Part shown: positions 37,118-47,627 of the stretch, one piece after another | Position numbering within the stretch: position 1 is the first letter of the stretch | Layout of the letters: every line of letters begins with the position of its first letter | Assembly: GCF_002879615.1 (NCBI RefSeq) | Contig: NZ_PNRF01000032.1 | Span: 124,001-188,000 of the forward strand | DNA length: 64,000 bases | Reading direction: 5' to 3' | Source: Billgrantia endophytica | Lineage (GTDB): Bacteria > Pseudomonadota > Gammaproteobacteria > Pseudomonadales > Halomonadaceae | Notes under the pieces: generated by a model | The model's input: only the letters and a program-made list of their open reading frames with translations | Databases searched by the model: none | Told to the model about the DNA's origin: nothing | Position numbers and translations under genes: made by a program

Positions 37118-37146
37118 TTGAGGGGTTTCTGTATCTCATGTATATG
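37118..37146 (+). promoter_or_regulatory. Possible sigma-70 promoter of pntAB
   Basis: TTGAGG at 37118-37123, a 17-base spacer, and TATATG at 37141-37146. Each box keeps 4 of 6 consensus bases. The predicted start would be about 44 bases before the pntA GTG. Confidence 0.35.
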
Positions 37147-37196
37147 TGTTGTGCAAAAGTCACGCAAGAACAAACCCACACCATGGGGGACCCAAC

Positions 37197-38768
37197 GTGA
37201 AGATCGGATCACCGAAGGAACGATACAGGGGCGAGGCGCGGGTCGCCTTGACGCCTGAGAGCGCGCAGCAGATCCAGAAGCTGGGGCATGAATGCCTCGT
37301 CGAATCGGGGGCGGGCGAAGCCGCCGGTTTTTCCGATGAGACATACCGTGAGGCGGGGGTCACCGTCGTGGCGGATGCGGCCTCCCTCTGGAGGGAAACC
37401 GACGTCGTCATCAAGGTACGCGAGCCTTCCGATGAAGAAGCCGATCTGCTGCGTGAAGGGCAGACGCTGATTGCCTTCTTCTGGCCCGCCCAGAACGAGG
37501 CATTGCTCGAGCGCTGCAAGGCGCGGGGAGCGACGGTCATCGCCATGGACATGGTGCCGCGCATCTCGCGTGCGCAGAAGATGGATGCGCTCTCGTCGAT
37601 GGCGAACATTGCCGGCTATCGGGCGGTGATCGAGGCGGGTAACAACTTCGGGCGGTTCTTTACCGGTCAGGTCACCGCGGCGGGCAAGGTGCCGCCGGCC
37701 AAGGTACTGGTGATCGGCGCCGGTGTGGCCGGACTGTCGGCAATCGGTACGGCTGCCAGCCTGGGGGCGGTCGTGCGTGCCTTCGACGTGCGCCCCGAAG
37801 TCGCCGAGCAGATCGAATCCATGGGTGCCGAATTCCTGTTCCTCGACTTCGAGGAGGCGCAGGACGGCTCGGGCAGCGGTGGTTATGCCGCCCCCTCCAG
37901 CCCGGAATTTCGCGAGAAACAGCTGGCGCTTTTCCGCGAACAGGCCCCGGATGTCGATATCGTCGTCACCACCGCACTGATTCCGGGCAGGCCGGCTCCC
38001 AAGCTGTGGCTCGAGGACATGGTCAAGGCCATGAAACCGGGGTCGGTCATCGTCGACCTGGCCGCCGAGAAGGGCGGCAACTGCGACCTGACCGAGCCGG
38101 ACAAGAAAGTCGTCAGCGACAATGGCGTGACCATTGTCGGCTATACCGACTTTCCCTCGCGCATGGCGACCCAGTCATCGCTGCTCTACGCCACCAACAT
38201 CCGCCATATGCTCACCGATCTGACGCCGGCGAAGGATGGCGCGATCGTGCAGAACATGGAGGACGACGTGATCCGTGGCGCGACGGTCGCTCACCGGGGT
38301 GAAATCACCTTCCCGCCGCCGCCGCCCAAGGTCAAGGCCATTGCCGCCGCCAAACCGAAGGAGAGGGTCAAGGAACCCACGCTGGAAGAGAAGAAGGCGG
38401 CAGAGCTTGCGACCTTCAAGGTGCAGACCAAGCGTCAGTTGACGCTTCTCGGTGTGGGTGGTGCGCTCATGCTGGTGCTGGGTCAGGTTGCGCCGGTGTC
38501 ATTCATGCAACATTTCATCGTTTTCGTCCTGGCCTGTTTCGTCGGGTTCCAGGTGATCTGGAATGTGAGTCACTCGCTGCATACCCCCCTCATGGCGGTG
38601 ACCAACGCGGTCTCCGGCATCATCATCCTTGGCGCGATATTGCAGATCGGTTCGGGGAACTGGATCGTGGTACTGCTAGCGGCGGTGTCGGTACTGATCG
38701 CCACCATCAATATCGTGGGTGGCTTCCTGGTGACACGCCGGATGCTGGCCATGTTCCAGAAATCCTGA
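37197..38768 (+). CDS. pntA: NAD(P) transhydrogenase subunit alpha
   Basis: A 523-residue PntA of the fused E. coli type. The NAD(H)-binding domain I (residues 1-380; [54 protein letters not shown]) is joined to four C-terminal membrane spans (about 405-520). The enzyme uses the ion gradient to drive hydride transfer from NADH to NADP+, giving NADPH for biosynthesis such as PHA. The start is GTG at 37197, following GGGGGA; the MKIGSPKE N-terminus is standard. pntB follows after 16 bp. Confidence 0.96.
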   Translation: MKIGSPKERYRGEARVALTPESAQQIQKLGHECLVESGAGEAAGFSDETYREAGVTVVADAASLWRETDVVIKVREPSDEEADLLREGQTLIAFFWPAQNEALLERCKARGATVIAMDMVPRISRAQKMDALSSMANIAGYRAVIEAGNNFGRFFTGQVTAAGKVPPAKVLVIGAGVAGLSAIGTAASLGAVVRAFDVRPEVAEQIESMGAEFLFLDFEEAQDGSGSGGYAAPSSPEFREKQLALFREQAPDVDIVVTTALIPGRPAPKLWLEDMVKAMKPGSVIVDLAAEKGGNCDLTEPDKKVVSDNGVTIVGYTDFPSRMATQSSLLYATNIRHMLTDLTPAKDGAIVQNMEDDVIRGATVAHRGEITFPPPPPKVKAIAAAKPKERVKEPTLEEKKAAELATFKVQTKRQLTLLGVGGALMLVLGQVAPVSFMQHFIVFVLACFVGFQVIWNVSHSLHTPLMAVTNAVSGIIILGAILQIGSGNWIVVLLAAVSVLIATINIVGGFLVTRRMLAMFQKS

Positions 38769-38784
38769 GCGGCGGAGAAAAGAC

Positions 38785-40230
38785 ATGTTGGGTCAAGGTT
38801 TTGTTTCTGCCGCAGCCATTGCGGCAAGCGTGCTCTTCATCCTCTCGCTGGGGGGGTTGAGCAACCAGGAAAAAGCCAAGCGCGCGGTGTGGTACGGCAT
38901 CGTGGGCATGGCCGTAGCGGTCTTCTTCACGGCCTTCGGGCCGGGGATCGGCGGCTACTGGTGGATGATCCCGATGATCATCATCGGCTCGGTGATCGGT
39001 TGGTACGTGGCCAGCCGGGTTGCCATGACCGAAATGCCACAATTGGTGGCGGCCCTGCATAGCTTTGTCGGCCTGGCGGCGGTATTCGTCGCCTGGAATG
39101 CCGACCTGGAGCGGCGGCGAGTCATGGCGGCCCAGCTGGCCGGCGCCACCACGGAACACTTCTCGGCTTTCGCCGCGTTGGTCGCGACCAAGGCGCCCGA
39201 TGAGCTGATGTTCCTGCAGATCGAGGTAGTCTTTGCGATCTTCATCGGTGCCGTCACCTTCACCGGTTCGGTGGTGGCCTTCGGCAAGCTGGCCGGCAAG
39301 GTGGATGGCAAACCCAACCCGTTGCCTGGCGGCCACATGCTCAACGCCGGTGCCGCTCTGCTGTGCCTGGTACTGGCGATCGCCTATATCGGCGGTGCGG
39401 GTTTCTGGACGCTGTTCATCCTGGCGGTATTGGCCTTCTTCATCGGCTGGCATCTGATCATGGGAATCGGCGGCGCCGACATGCCGGTGGTGGTGTCGAT
39501 GCTGAACAGCTACTCGGGCTGGGCAGCGGCGGCCATCGGCTTCACACTCTCCAATGATCTGCTGATCGTGACCGGTGCGCTGGTCGGCTCGTCCGGTGCG
39601 ATTCTTTCCTACATCATGTGCAAGGCGATGAACCGCAATTTCATCAGCGTCATCCTCGGTGGCTTCGGTGCCGCCCAGAGAGGCGCGGCAGCCGAGATCG
39701 AAGGTGAACAGGTGGCGATCGATGCAGGCGGTGTGGCCAGTTCCCTGAATAATGCCAACAGTGTGATCATCGTGCCGGGCTACGGTATGGCGGTGGCCCA
39801 GGCGCAGAACGCGGTCAGCGAACTGGTGCGCAAGCTGCGTTCGGCGGGAAAGGAGGTGCGTTTCGGTATCCACCCGGTGGCCGGCCGGCTGCCCGGGCAC
39901 ATGAACGTGCTGCTGGCCGAGGCCAAGGTGCCGTACGATATCGTGCTGGAAATGGATGAGATCAACGACGATTTTCCGAAGACGGACGTGGTGATCGTCA
40001 TCGGCTCGAACGATATCGTCAATCCCGCGGCGCAGGATGACCCCAACAGCCCCATCGCCGGCATGCCGGTGCTGGAGGTGTGGAAGTCCTCGGTGGTGTT
40101 CGTCTGCAAGCGCGGTCAGGGCACGGGCTACTCCGGTATCGAGAACCCCTTGTTCTACAAGGAAAATACGCGCATGTTCTATGGGGATGCCAGGGAGAGT
40201 ATCGATTCGCTGCTGTCGCTGATCGAGTGA
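38785..40230 (+). CDS. pntB: NAD(P) transhydrogenase subunit beta
   Basis: A 481-residue PntB: about nine membrane spans (residues 1-265) and the C-terminal NADP(H)-binding domain III with [40 protein letters not shown] and [15 protein letters not shown]. It forms the functional complex with PntA. Confidence 0.97.
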   Translation: MLGQGFVSAAAIAASVLFILSLGGLSNQEKAKRAVWYGIVGMAVAVFFTAFGPGIGGYWWMIPMIIIGSVIGWYVASRVAMTEMPQLVAALHSFVGLAAVFVAWNADLERRRVMAAQLAGATTEHFSAFAALVATKAPDELMFLQIEVVFAIFIGAVTFTGSVVAFGKLAGKVDGKPNPLPGGHMLNAGAALLCLVLAIAYIGGAGFWTLFILAVLAFFIGWHLIMGIGGADMPVVVSMLNSYSGWAAAAIGFTLSNDLLIVTGALVGSSGAILSYIMCKAMNRNFISVILGGFGAAQRGAAAEIEGEQVAIDAGGVASSLNNANSVIIVPGYGMAVAQAQNAVSELVRKLRSAGKEVRFGIHPVAGRLPGHMNVLLAEAKVPYDIVLEMDEINDDFPKTDVVIVIGSNDIVNPAAQDDPNSPIAGMPVLEVWKSSVVFVCKRGQGTGYSGIENPLFYKENTRMFYGDARESIDSLLSLIE

Positions 40231-40280
40231 ACCGGGGAGCCCGGGGCGTCATGTCCCTCGGGCTGCTACTCTCGACGAAG

Positions 40281-40303
40281 ACGCCCTCCTCGAGGGCGTT
40301 TTT
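40281..40303 (+). terminator. Intrinsic terminator after pntB
   Basis: ACGCCCTC (40281-40288) and GAGGGCGT (40292-40299) form an 8-bp stem with a CTC loop, followed by a T run to 40303. Confidence 0.85.
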
Positions 40304-40344
40304 CGATACAATTCCCTCTACACCTTCATTCTATCGGGGCGACC

Positions 40345-41412
40345 ATGTCAGATGATCCCATGCGGGTGGCAGTGCTGGGCGGAGGCAGTTTCGGTACGGC
40401 GCTTGCCAGTATCGCCGCAGACAACGGAGGCGAGGTGTGTCAGTGGTTGCGCGACCCCGAGCTGGCGGCGCAGATCAACCGTGAACACCGTAACGGCCGT
40501 TACCTGCCCGATTACGCCATCAATCCGACCGTGAAGGCTTCCAGCAACATGCAGGACGTCCTGGAGCGCGCCGAACTGGTGCTGGTGGCCATTCCCTCCA
40601 ACGCCTTCCGGGATGTCGTGCGACAGGCTCGGCCCTGGCTGCATGCCGACCAGATCCTGGTGAGCACCACCAAGGGTATTCAGGAAGATGGCTTCAAGCT
40701 GATGAGCCGAATTCTCGAGGAAGAGACCGGTTTCATCCATATCGGCGTGATCTCCGGGCCCAATCTGGCGACCGAGATCGCCCAGAAGCAGCTTACCGCC
40801 ACGGTGGTGGCAAGCGACGACCCCTTGACTCGGACACGGGTGCAGAAGGCCCTGGGCTGTGATTATTTCCGGGTCTATGCCAGCAATGATCGTTACGGTG
40901 TCGAGCTGGGCGGTGCCCTCAAGAACATCTATGCCATCGCCGCGGGGATAGCCGCGGCCCTTGGCATGGGGGAGAACACTCGCAGCATGCTGATGACCCG
41001 AGCGCTGGCCGAGATGGGGCGCTTCGCGGTGGATCAGGGGGCCAATCCCATGACGTTCCTGGGGCTGGCCGGGGTCGGTGATTTGATCGTCACCTGTTCG
41101 TCGCCCCTCTCGCGAAACTATCGGGTCGGCCACGCCCTGGGACAGGGCAAGAGCCTCGACGAAGCCGTCGAGGCACTGGGCCAGGTGGCCGAAGGGGTCA
41201 ATACGGTACGGCTGGTGCGAGACAAGGCGCGTGAGGACAACGTCTACATGCCGTTGGCGGAAGGGCTCTATCAAGTGCTGTTCGAGGGTGTGCCGGCCAG
41301 GGAGATGGCACGCATGCTGATGCTCGGGGAGCAGAGCAGCGACGTCGAATTCCTGCTTTCCCGCGAGGATGTCCAGCAGGCCCACCGACGCGTCGAGACC
41401 CGCAATGAGTGA
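40345..41412 (+). CDS. gpsA: Glycerol-3-phosphate dehydrogenase [NAD(P)+]
   Basis: A 355-residue soluble enzyme that reduces dihydroxyacetone phosphate to sn-glycerol 3-phosphate for phospholipid synthesis. The N-terminal Rossmann motif is [20 protein letters not shown]; further markers are [32 protein letters not shown] and [23 protein letters not shown] 40345 gives a 5-residue lead before the fold. The stop overlaps sixA by 8 bp. Confidence 0.96.
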   Translation: MSDDPMRVAVLGGGSFGTALASIAADNGGEVCQWLRDPELAAQINREHRNGRYLPDYAINPTVKASSNMQDVLERAELVLVAIPSNAFRDVVRQARPWLHADQILVSTTKGIQEDGFKLMSRILEEETGFIHIGVISGPNLATEIAQKQLTATVVASDDPLTRTRVQKALGCDYFRVYASNDRYGVELGGALKNIYAIAAGIAAALGMGENTRSMLMTRALAEMGRFAVDQGANPMTFLGLAGVGDLIVTCSSPLSRNYRVGHALGQGKSLDEAVEALGQVAEGVNTVRLVRDKAREDNVYMPLAEGLYQVLFEGVPAREMARMLMLGEQSSDVEFLLSREDVQQAHRRVETRNE

Positions 41413-41890
41413 ACGCCTGCTCATCATGCGCCACGGTGAAGCCGGCCCCGGCTACCCGGATGCCGAGCGGGTACTGACGTCCAGGGGGCACGCCGAGGTG
41501 GCCCGGATGGCCGATTGGCTGCAGTACCGGGCGCTGGATGGCATTCGTATCCTTGCCAGCCCCTTCGCGCGCGCCCGACAGACCGCCGATCATGTGGCGG
41601 CGGCCCTGGGCAACGAGGTAGAGACCCTGGCGATCATCACCCCGGACGACAGGCCCCAGGCCGTGGGCGACTGGCTGCTGGAACAGGCGACTGCACGGCC
41701 TGTACTGCTGGTCAGTCATATGCCATTGGTCGGCGCCTTGACCGGGCTGCTGGTCGAGGGGCGTGCCGACCGTGGGCCAGGCTTCCCGACGGCTGCCGTT
41801 GCCGAGCTCGAGGCCGAGATATGGGCGGCGGGCTGCGCCAACATGATCCGCTTTACGACGCCGCGCGACGTTCCGGAATCACCGGTCTAG
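41405..41890 (+). CDS. sixA: Phosphohistidine phosphatase SixA
   Basis: A 161-residue histidine phosphatase with the catalytic RHG near the N-terminus ([11 protein letters not shown]), the second Arg region [13 protein letters not shown], and the later histidine in [14 protein letters not shown]. SixA dephosphorylates phosphohistidine proteins such as NPr of the nitrogen phosphotransferase system in E. coli. The overlap with gpsA is seen in many gammaproteobacteria. Confidence 0.92.
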   Translation: MSERLLIMRHGEAGPGYPDAERVLTSRGHAEVARMADWLQYRALDGIRILASPFARARQTADHVAAALGNEVETLAIITPDDRPQAVGDWLLEQATARPVLLVSHMPLVGALTGLLVEGRADRGPGFPTAAVAELEAEIWAAGCANMIRFTTPRDVPESPV

Positions 41891-41985
41891 CTCGAGTGTC
41901 TTGGGCGGCTTCGAATAGAGAAGAAGGACGCAATCGGTGAAGGCGGAGGCCTGGAGCAGTTCGAAGTGGTGGTTGGCTCCCGCGA

Positions 41986-42933
41986 TCAGATCAAGCCGGC
42001 GAGGCGGAGCCCAAACACCCCCAGTGTGATGGTGACGCTTGCCATCAAGGTGGTCAGGGCAATGATATTGGCGGTGAGCATGGCGTTGCCGCCCATCGCC
42101 TTGGCCATCACGAAAGCTGCCGCTGCCGTGGGGCTGGCGAAGAACAGGAACAGCACGCCCAGTTCGCGTCCCTCGAAGCCGGCCAGCCAGGCCGCAGCGG
42201 TGGCCAGGGCCGGTAGCGTGACCATTTTCAACGTACTGGCCCCCGTGGCGAGCCTGCCTGACTCCATGATCGACCCCAGGGACAGGGTGGCTCCGATGCA
42301 GATCAGCGCCAGGGGCAAGGTCAGCGAGGCGAAATATTCGCCAGATGTCATCAGCCAGCCGGGCAGGCGGAGCTCCAGCGCCGCCACTGGTACCGCCACC
42401 ACCACGGCCAGGATCAGCGGGTTGTGAGCGATATGAGTCACTATGCTGCGCCAGTCGGTATTCTGGTCTGGCTGATAGGTGGCCAGGGCGATCACCGAGA
42501 AGGCGTTATAGGTGAGAATGACCACGCCGAGCAGCAGGCCACCGGCGGAAAGTCCATATTCGCCGTACATGCCGGCGGCCAGGGCGAGGCCGACGATGCC
42601 GCAATTGCCACGAAAGGCACCCTGTACATACACGCCTCTGTCGGTGTACGGCACCCGCAGGATGGCCCACCCCCAGCAGAAGAGAAAGCTGCCCAGGGTG
42701 GCCAGGGCAAAGAAGCCCAGCAGCCCGGGATTGAGAGTGGCGTCCAGGTCGGCCTTGATGATGCTGAGGAAGATCAGCATCGGCATGGTGCCCTTGAACA
42801 CCAGCAGCGAGGCGGTGTTGATGAAGCCCTGGTCGATCCAGCCGGCACGCTTCAGCCCCAGGCCGATGAATACCATGGCGAAAACCGGGAGGGTGATCTC
42901 GAGGGTGCTGAAGAATACGTCGAGCAGGGCCAT
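41986..42933 (-). CDS. AEC family transporter
   Basis: A 315-residue membrane protein with about ten spans in two repeats, of the auxin-efflux/malonate-transporter family. Family markers are VFIGLGLKRAGWID near the N-terminus, FRGNCGIVGLALA in the first repeat, and the crossover regions LPLALICIGATLSLG and FFASPTAAAAFVMAKAMGG. Substrates in this family are organic acids or similar anions; the specific one is unknown. A 34-residue ORF ends one base before its ATG. Confidence 0.9.
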   Translation of the reverse strand: MALLDVFFSTLEITLPVFAMVFIGLGLKRAGWIDQGFINTASLLVFKGTMPMLIFLSIIKADLDATLNPGLLGFFALATLGSFLFCWGWAILRVPYTDRGVYVQGAFRGNCGIVGLALAAGMYGEYGLSAGGLLLGVVILTYNAFSVIALATYQPDQNTDWRSIVTHIAHNPLILAVVVAVPVAALELRLPGWLMTSGEYFASLTLPLALICIGATLSLGSIMESGRLATGASTLKMVTLPALATAAAWLAGFEGRELGVLFLFFASPTAAAAFVMAKAMGGNAMLTANIIALTTLMASVTITLGVFGLRLAGLI

Positions 42934-42934
42934 G

Positions 42935-43039
42935 TCAGCGGACCAGCCACAGGCCGACCGTCACGGCGGCGATCACGGTGATCCAGAAGATCCGGTTACG
43001 GATGCGTGTGTCGCGCGGTGGTCGCGGATCAGAGGGCAT
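42935..43039 (-). CDS. Possible 34-residue single-span membrane peptide
   Basis: The ORF begins MPSDPRPPRDTRIRNRIFWI and ends with ITVIAAVTVGLWLVR. It has a positively charged N-terminus and one hydrophobic helix, so it would insert with the N-terminus inside. TGGAG lies 8 bp upstream of the ATG. Its stop is one base from the AEC transporter start, which suggests translational coupling. It is short enough to be missed in standard annotation and could be chance. Confidence 0.5.
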   Translation of the reverse strand: MPSDPRPPRDTRIRNRIFWITVIAAVTVGLWLVR

Positions 43040-43157
43040 GGCTAGACTCCAGTGGGCAGGGGAGCGGCATCGGCCGGATTGACTTGGCGAAATAGGGTAA
43101 ACCCGTTAGCCTGCTATCGCCACTGACATTACGTTTCGTTCGACCTGGATTTCAGCC

Positions 43158-43973
43158 ATGACCGTTTCCACCGCCACCCGACGACCGCGACTGGTCTTTG
43201 CCCATGCCAATGGATTTCCCGGCATGAGCTACCGTAGCCTGCTTGCGCCGCTTCGCGAGCGATTCGATGTGCATCCGGTCGATCGGCTGGGGCACCACCC
43301 CGATTACCCCGTTGGTGCCAACTGGTTGGCACTGAGGGATGAGCTGATCGATCACGTGACCCATCGTGACGAGCCGGTCATCGGGGTCGGGCACTCGATG
43401 GGCGGAGTCTTGATGGCAATGGCGGCCGAGCATGCGCCCGGTAGCTTTCGTTGCGTTGTCATGCTGGACCCGCCGCTGATGCTGGGCCTGGATGCCTGGA
43501 GCATGAAGGTGGCCAAGCGCTTCGGCTTCATCGACCGCGTCACGCCTGCGGGGAAATCCAAGGGAAGGCGGTCGGAGTGGCCGAATCGCGATGCCATGGC
43601 CAACCATTTGCGCCGCCGGGGCCTGTTCCGGCGCTTTACCCCGGATGCCCTGCATGACTATGTCGAGGGTGGCACCCGGCTGCGCGATGACGGCGCCGCC
43701 GAACTGGTCTATGACCCGGTGATCGAGACCGAAATATTCCGCCATTTACCGGATCACCTGACACGCCTCCCGAGGAGCCTGCGCGTCCCGTTCGGGCTGC
43801 TGGCGGGCAGCGAGTCGGACCTGATCACGCCGGCGCGCCGCCGTCGCCTGGAGCGACACGGGATCAACCTCGCCCTGGTACCCGGCACTCACATGTTTCC
43901 CATGGAGCACCCTGAAGAGACCCGCCGGGCCTTGTTGACGATGCTCGACGAGCTTCTGGAGGTGTCCCGATGA
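43158..43973 (+). CDS. Alpha/beta hydrolase
   Basis: A 271-residue hydrolase of the alpha/beta fold. The oxyanion region is FAHANGFPGMSYRSLLAPL, the nucleophile elbow is GVGHSMGGVLMAMAAE (serine in GHSMG), and the C-terminal histidine lies in LVPGTHMFPMEHPEETRR. The substrate is unknown. The stop overlaps the next hydrolase gene by four bases (ATGA). Confidence 0.88.
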   Translation: MTVSTATRRPRLVFAHANGFPGMSYRSLLAPLRERFDVHPVDRLGHHPDYPVGANWLALRDELIDHVTHRDEPVIGVGHSMGGVLMAMAAEHAPGSFRCVVMLDPPLMLGLDAWSMKVAKRFGFIDRVTPAGKSKGRRSEWPNRDAMANHLRRRGLFRRFTPDALHDYVEGGTRLRDDGAAELVYDPVIETEIFRHLPDHLTRLPRSLRVPFGLLAGSESDLITPARRRRLERHGINLALVPGTHMFPMEHPEETRRALLTMLDELLEVSR

Positions 43974-44866
43974 GCGAGGCTCGGTCACTCACGCTGGCCG
44001 GTGGGCGGCTGGCAGGCTTGTGCTGGGGCGATGATGCCGCTCCGACCTGGCTCGCCTTGCATGGCTGGCTGGACAATGCGGCAAGCTTCACGCGCCTGGC
44101 CCCCCATCTGGTCGAACGTCTGGGGGTTCGGGTGGTCGCCATCGATTTCACCGGCCATGGGCTGTCGCAGCATGTCGAGGGCGATTACGCCCTTTGGGAT
44201 TATTGTCACGACCTGCTGGACGCCGCCGATGAGCTGGGCCTGGAGCGTGTCACGCTTCTGGCCCACTCCATGGGGGCCGGCGTGGCTTGCCTGACCGCCG
44301 CGGCCCTGCCGGAACGGGTCGAGCGGCTACTGCTGATCGATGGCCTGGGTGTCGTCACTACCGAAGTGGAGGACACGCCCGCCCAGCTTCGTAAGGGGCT
44401 ACGGGCAGCGCGCCGCCCGCTGTCGTCCGTACCGCGCTATCCTGACAGTAGTACCGCCGTGGCGGCTCGGGTTGCGGGAGGGGTGACGTCCATCGACGGG
44501 GAAACCGCGACGCCGCTGGTAATGCGCAATCTGATGTCCGAGGGCGATGGGCATGTGCGGCTGCGTACGGATGGCCGTCTACTATGGCCATCACCGGTTC
44601 GCCTGACGCCCGATCAGGTACTGGCGACACTGGGCAAGATTCGTGCTCCAGTACTGCTGATCGAAGGTGAAACGGGCATTCTCGGTAATCGGGATACCGT
44701 GGCTGCCGCACGGGCAGTGGTTCCGGTGCTCACCCGGCGCGTATTGCCGGGAGGGCATCACCTTCATCTCGAGCCCGGTTCCGTGGTGGCGGTGGCGGAT
44801 GCCATCACCGACTGGCTCGTCTCGCCCGAAGCGTTTGAAGAAAGGGGGGCACAAGGAGAAACCTGA
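43970..44866 (+). CDS. Alpha/beta hydrolase, second of a pair
   Basis: A 298-residue hydrolase: oxyanion region LALHGWLDNAASFTRLAPHL, nucleophile elbow LLAHSMGAGVACLTAAAL, and the histidine near LPGGHHLHLEP. HGWLDNAASF is typical of a Pseudomonas-type serine hydrolase family. It is coupled to both neighbours: a 4-bp overlap upstream and a shared base with the patatin gene downstream. The three genes form a lipid-ester or thioester hydrolase operon. Confidence 0.88.
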   Translation: MSEARSLTLAGGRLAGLCWGDDAAPTWLALHGWLDNAASFTRLAPHLVERLGVRVVAIDFTGHGLSQHVEGDYALWDYCHDLLDAADELGLERVTLLAHSMGAGVACLTAAALPERVERLLLIDGLGVVTTEVEDTPAQLRKGLRAARRPLSSVPRYPDSSTAVAARVAGGVTSIDGETATPLVMRNLMSEGDGHVRLRTDGRLLWPSPVRLTPDQVLATLGKIRAPVLLIEGETGILGNRDTVAAARAVVPVLTRRVLPGGHHLHLEPGSVVAVADAITDWLVSPEAFEERGAQGET

Positions 44867-45927
44867 TGAGCGATCGACGAGCAGCGGAGATGGGCAAGCG
44901 CGTCGCCCTGACGCTTGGCAGCGGCGGGGCTCGTGGCTATGCGCATATTGGCGTGATCCAGGTACTCGAGGCCCGTGGCTACGAGATCGTGGCGATCTCG
45001 GGTTGCTCCATGGGGGCGGTCATTGGCGGTGTCTATGCGGCGGGAGGTCTCGACGCGTACCGAGACTGGGTATGCCAGCTCGATTACTTCGATGTGCTCA
45101 AGCTGGTGGACGTGACCTGGAGTCCGATGGGAGCCATGCGGGCCAGCAAGGTGATGAGCAAGCTGGAAAGTCTGGTCGGGGACATTCAGATAGAGGACTT
45201 GCCGATTCCCTTCACCACCGTGGCCACCGACCTGGTGCGCCAGCGCGAGGTATGGTTCCAGACCGGCTCTCTGTTGAGGGCCATGCGTGCCTCTATCGCG
45301 GTACCCGGCGTCATTACCCCCGTACATGTGGGAGAACAGACCCTGGTCGACGGTGGTCTACTCAATCCGCTACCCATCATTCCTACCGTATCGGCTCACG
45401 CCGACTTCATGCTGGCCGTGAACGTTACCGCTCACAGCCCGCATCCAGTGACACTGAAAGACCTGATGCCGCCTGAAGACGAGACTGCGGAGGCTGAGGC
45501 CGGTTCGTTGAGCGGCTGGATGGACGTGCGTGGCGTGACGCGTCGGTTGCTGGATGGGCTGGGCAATGGCGGCAACGAGACGGGTGGTGATATCGAGGAG
45601 AGCAAGGCCGGCAAGGTGGCCACGGGTCGTCGAGCCTGGGGGCGGCTGGACATGGTCCTGGCCTCCTTCGATACCACCCAGGCGGCATTGGCCAAGTACA
45701 AGATCGCCGGCTACCCCCCTGATGTGCTGATTGAAGTGCCCAAGACGGTCTGCGGCGCGTTCGAGTTCCACCGTGCCGAGGCGTTGGTTCGGCTGGGACA
45801 GCACCTGGCCATGGAAGCGCTGGACCGTTACGAAGGTCGCACCCGAAGTGGTCCGGGAGGTAACGCGGGAATGGTGGTGGAACCGGCACAGATAGCGGCG
45901 GAACGGGAGTCGGGGGGTGGGGCCTAG
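44866..45927 (+). CDS. Patatin-like phospholipase (RssA-like)
   Basis: A 353-residue patatin-family acyl hydrolase with a Ser-Asp dyad. The glycine-rich oxyanion loop is GSGGARGYAHIGV, the nucleophile elbow is SGCSMGAVIGG, and the aspartate lies in LVDGGLLNPLP. Residues after about 200 form a family-specific tail with an acidic insert. No signal peptide, so it is cytosolic or membrane-peripheral. It completes the three-gene hydrolase operon. Confidence 0.9.
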   Translation: MSDRRAAEMGKRVALTLGSGGARGYAHIGVIQVLEARGYEIVAISGCSMGAVIGGVYAAGGLDAYRDWVCQLDYFDVLKLVDVTWSPMGAMRASKVMSKLESLVGDIQIEDLPIPFTTVATDLVRQREVWFQTGSLLRAMRASIAVPGVITPVHVGEQTLVDGGLLNPLPIIPTVSAHADFMLAVNVTAHSPHPVTLKDLMPPEDETAEAEAGSLSGWMDVRGVTRRLLDGLGNGGNETGGDIEESKAGKVATGRRAWGRLDMVLASFDTTQAALAKYKIAGYPPDVLIEVPKTVCGAFEFHRAEALVRLGQHLAMEALDRYEGRTRSGPGGNAGMVVEPAQIAAERESGGGA

Positions 45928-45939
45928 GCCTGGGATCGG

Positions 45940-46518
45940 CTAGGCATTCTGCCCATGGCGCCGGAGCAGGACATAGACGGCGCCCGTGCCGCCGTCGACA
46001 TCCCGGGCCGACGTGAATGCCAGCACCGCGGGCCACTCTCGTAGCCAGGCATTGACATGGCTCTTGATGACGGGGTAGTTCGCCGTACTGCCCCACGCCT
46101 TGCCATGAACCACCAGTACGCACCGCATCCGGCCTGAGGTCGCCTCGCGCAAGAAGCTCTCCAGCTCGCGTCGGGCTTCATCCAGGGTGTGGCCATGCAG
46201 GTCCAGGCCCGCCTCCCAGGCTATCCGCCCCCGTTTCAGCTGGCTCCGGGTACGGTAGGGCAGGTCCGGCAGGGCAAACTCCAGGGCTTCCGATGGGCGA
46301 ACCGGCTCGACACGGCCGTCGCTGGTCCGGCTGCCCGCCGCCTCGGTGTTGTCTGCGGCTACCGCGGCGGCACGGCGCTCGGCCGCAGCGGTGTCCTGGC
46401 GGCGGGGGCGTCCCGGGTCGGCACGATCAGTCGTGATAGGCCGCACGCCGGCTTCCCGCAACGCCTGGCGAAAGGCATTGACGTCGTCATCTTCCGGGGG
46501 CGGGTGGCGTCGGCTCAT
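45940..46518 (-). CDS. Smr domain endonuclease-like protein
   Basis: A 192-residue protein. The first 85 residues are charged and probably disordered. The C-terminal Smr domain shows the signature LDLHGHTLDEARRELESFL and VLVVHGKAWGS. Stand-alone Smr proteins (SmrA/SmrB) are RNA endonucleases; SmrB cuts mRNA between collided ribosomes in E. coli. The N-terminal extension and size suit the SmrA/YfcN-SmrB group. The gene order smr next to prmB and aroC is also that of E. coli smrB-prmB-aroC. Confidence 0.9.
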   Translation of the reverse strand: MSRRHPPPEDDDVNAFRQALREAGVRPITTDRADPGRPRRQDTAAAERRAAAVAADNTEAAGSRTSDGRVEPVRPSEALEFALPDLPYRTRSQLKRGRIAWEAGLDLHGHTLDEARRELESFLREATSGRMRCVLVVHGKAWGSTANYPVIKSHVNAWLREWPAVLAFTSARDVDGGTGAVYVLLRRHGQNA

Positions 46519-46635
46519 GCGGGACTCTTGCTGGCGAATCGAGCCGCCAGTATAGCGAGCTGAGAGCCGCTGTGAACCGCCCGCCGCCACGGGTACAATC
46601 AAGAACCTGTTCGCAACCGATCCGCAGGACCTCCC

Positions 46636-47589
46636 GTGGCCGAATCCCCCCCCGTTTCCCGTTCGACGTTGACTCTTGACGACGAGGCGCTCTGCGCCGG
46701 TCTCGTCACCCTGCGTGACTACCTGCGCTGGGCCGCCAGCGAATTCCACCTGGCCGGCCTGTTTCATGGTCACGGCACCGATTCCGCCTGGGACGAAGCC
46801 GTCACGCTGGCATTGGGGTCGCTGCATCTGCCCTGGAACGTGGATCCGGCCGTACTCGATGCGCGCCTGCTTCCCATGGAGCGCCTGCGCATCGTGACCC
46901 TGGTGCGGGAGCGTATCACCACCCGGCGACCGCTGCCCTACCTGTTGGGCGAGGCCTTCTTTGCCGGTTTCCCGTTCAGCGTCGATGAGCGCGTGCTGAT
47001 CCCGCGATCGCCCATTGCCGAGCTCATCGAGTCGGGCTTCGCCGCCTGGTTTCCCGAGGAGCCTCCGTCGCGGGTGCTCGATCTGTGTACCGGATCGGGA
47101 TGCATCGGCATCGCCACGGCACTGCACCTGCCCACCAGCGATGTGGACCTGACCGACATCAGCCCGGATGCCCTGGCCGTAGCCAAGCAGAACATCCAGC
47201 GCCACGACGTGGGCGCGCGTGTCCGGGCCGTCCTCTCGGATGTGTTCGACGGGCTTGCCGGCCAGCGCTATGACCTGATCGTCTCCAACCCGCCCTATGT
47301 GGATGCCCGCGACCTCGCCACCATGCCTGCCGAGTTCCGTCACGAACCGGCACTGGCGCTGGGGGCTGGCAGTGATGGATTGGATATCGTGAGGCGTATC
47401 CTGCGCGGTGCCCGTGCTCATCTTGCCGATGATGGGGTGCTGATCGTGGAAGTGGGCAACTCCGACCGCCACCTGGAAGCCGCCTTTCCCGAGGTGCCTT
47501 TCCTGTGGCTCGATTTCGAGCGTGGCGGTCAGGGGGTCTTCGCCCTTGCCGCTGCGGAACTCGACGCCCATGCGGCGTCCTTCGCCTGA
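46636..47589 (+). CDS. prmB: Ribosomal protein uL3 N5-glutamine methyltransferase PrmB
   Basis: A 317-residue SAM-dependent enzyme that methylates a glutamine of ribosomal protein L3. The N-terminal helical domain precedes the SAM motif [20 protein letters not shown] and the catalytic NPPY in [14 protein letters not shown]. The start is GTG at 46636, after an AGGAC site. aroC follows after 38 bp, the usual order. Confidence 0.95.
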   Translation: MAESPPVSRSTLTLDDEALCAGLVTLRDYLRWAASEFHLAGLFHGHGTDSAWDEAVTLALGSLHLPWNVDPAVLDARLLPMERLRIVTLVRERITTRRPLPYLLGEAFFAGFPFSVDERVLIPRSPIAELIESGFAAWFPEEPPSRVLDLCTGSGCIGIATALHLPTSDVDLTDISPDALAVAKQNIQRHDVGARVRAVLSDVFDGLAGQRYDLIVSNPPYVDARDLATMPAEFRHEPALALGAGSDGLDIVRRILRGARAHLADDGVLIVEVGNSDRHLEAAFPEVPFLWLDFERGGQGVFALAAAELDAHAASFA

Positions 47590-47627
47590 TCGTCCGGGGC
47601 GATCACCCGATACCAGGAGGCACGTCC

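Larger units (their letters stand above)
36826..37196. other. Gene-free region between htpG and pntA
   Basis: A 371-bp region holding the htpG terminator (36867-36897) and a possible pntA promoter (37118-37146). An open frame on the plus strand from 36994 to 37200 is rich in cysteine, has no ribosome site and overlaps the pntA start, so I do not call it a gene. Confidence 0.5.

Noticed and set aside
36994-37200. A 68-codon cysteine-rich plus-strand ORF before pntA
   Set aside because: No ribosome site, unusual composition, and it overlaps the pntA start codon.
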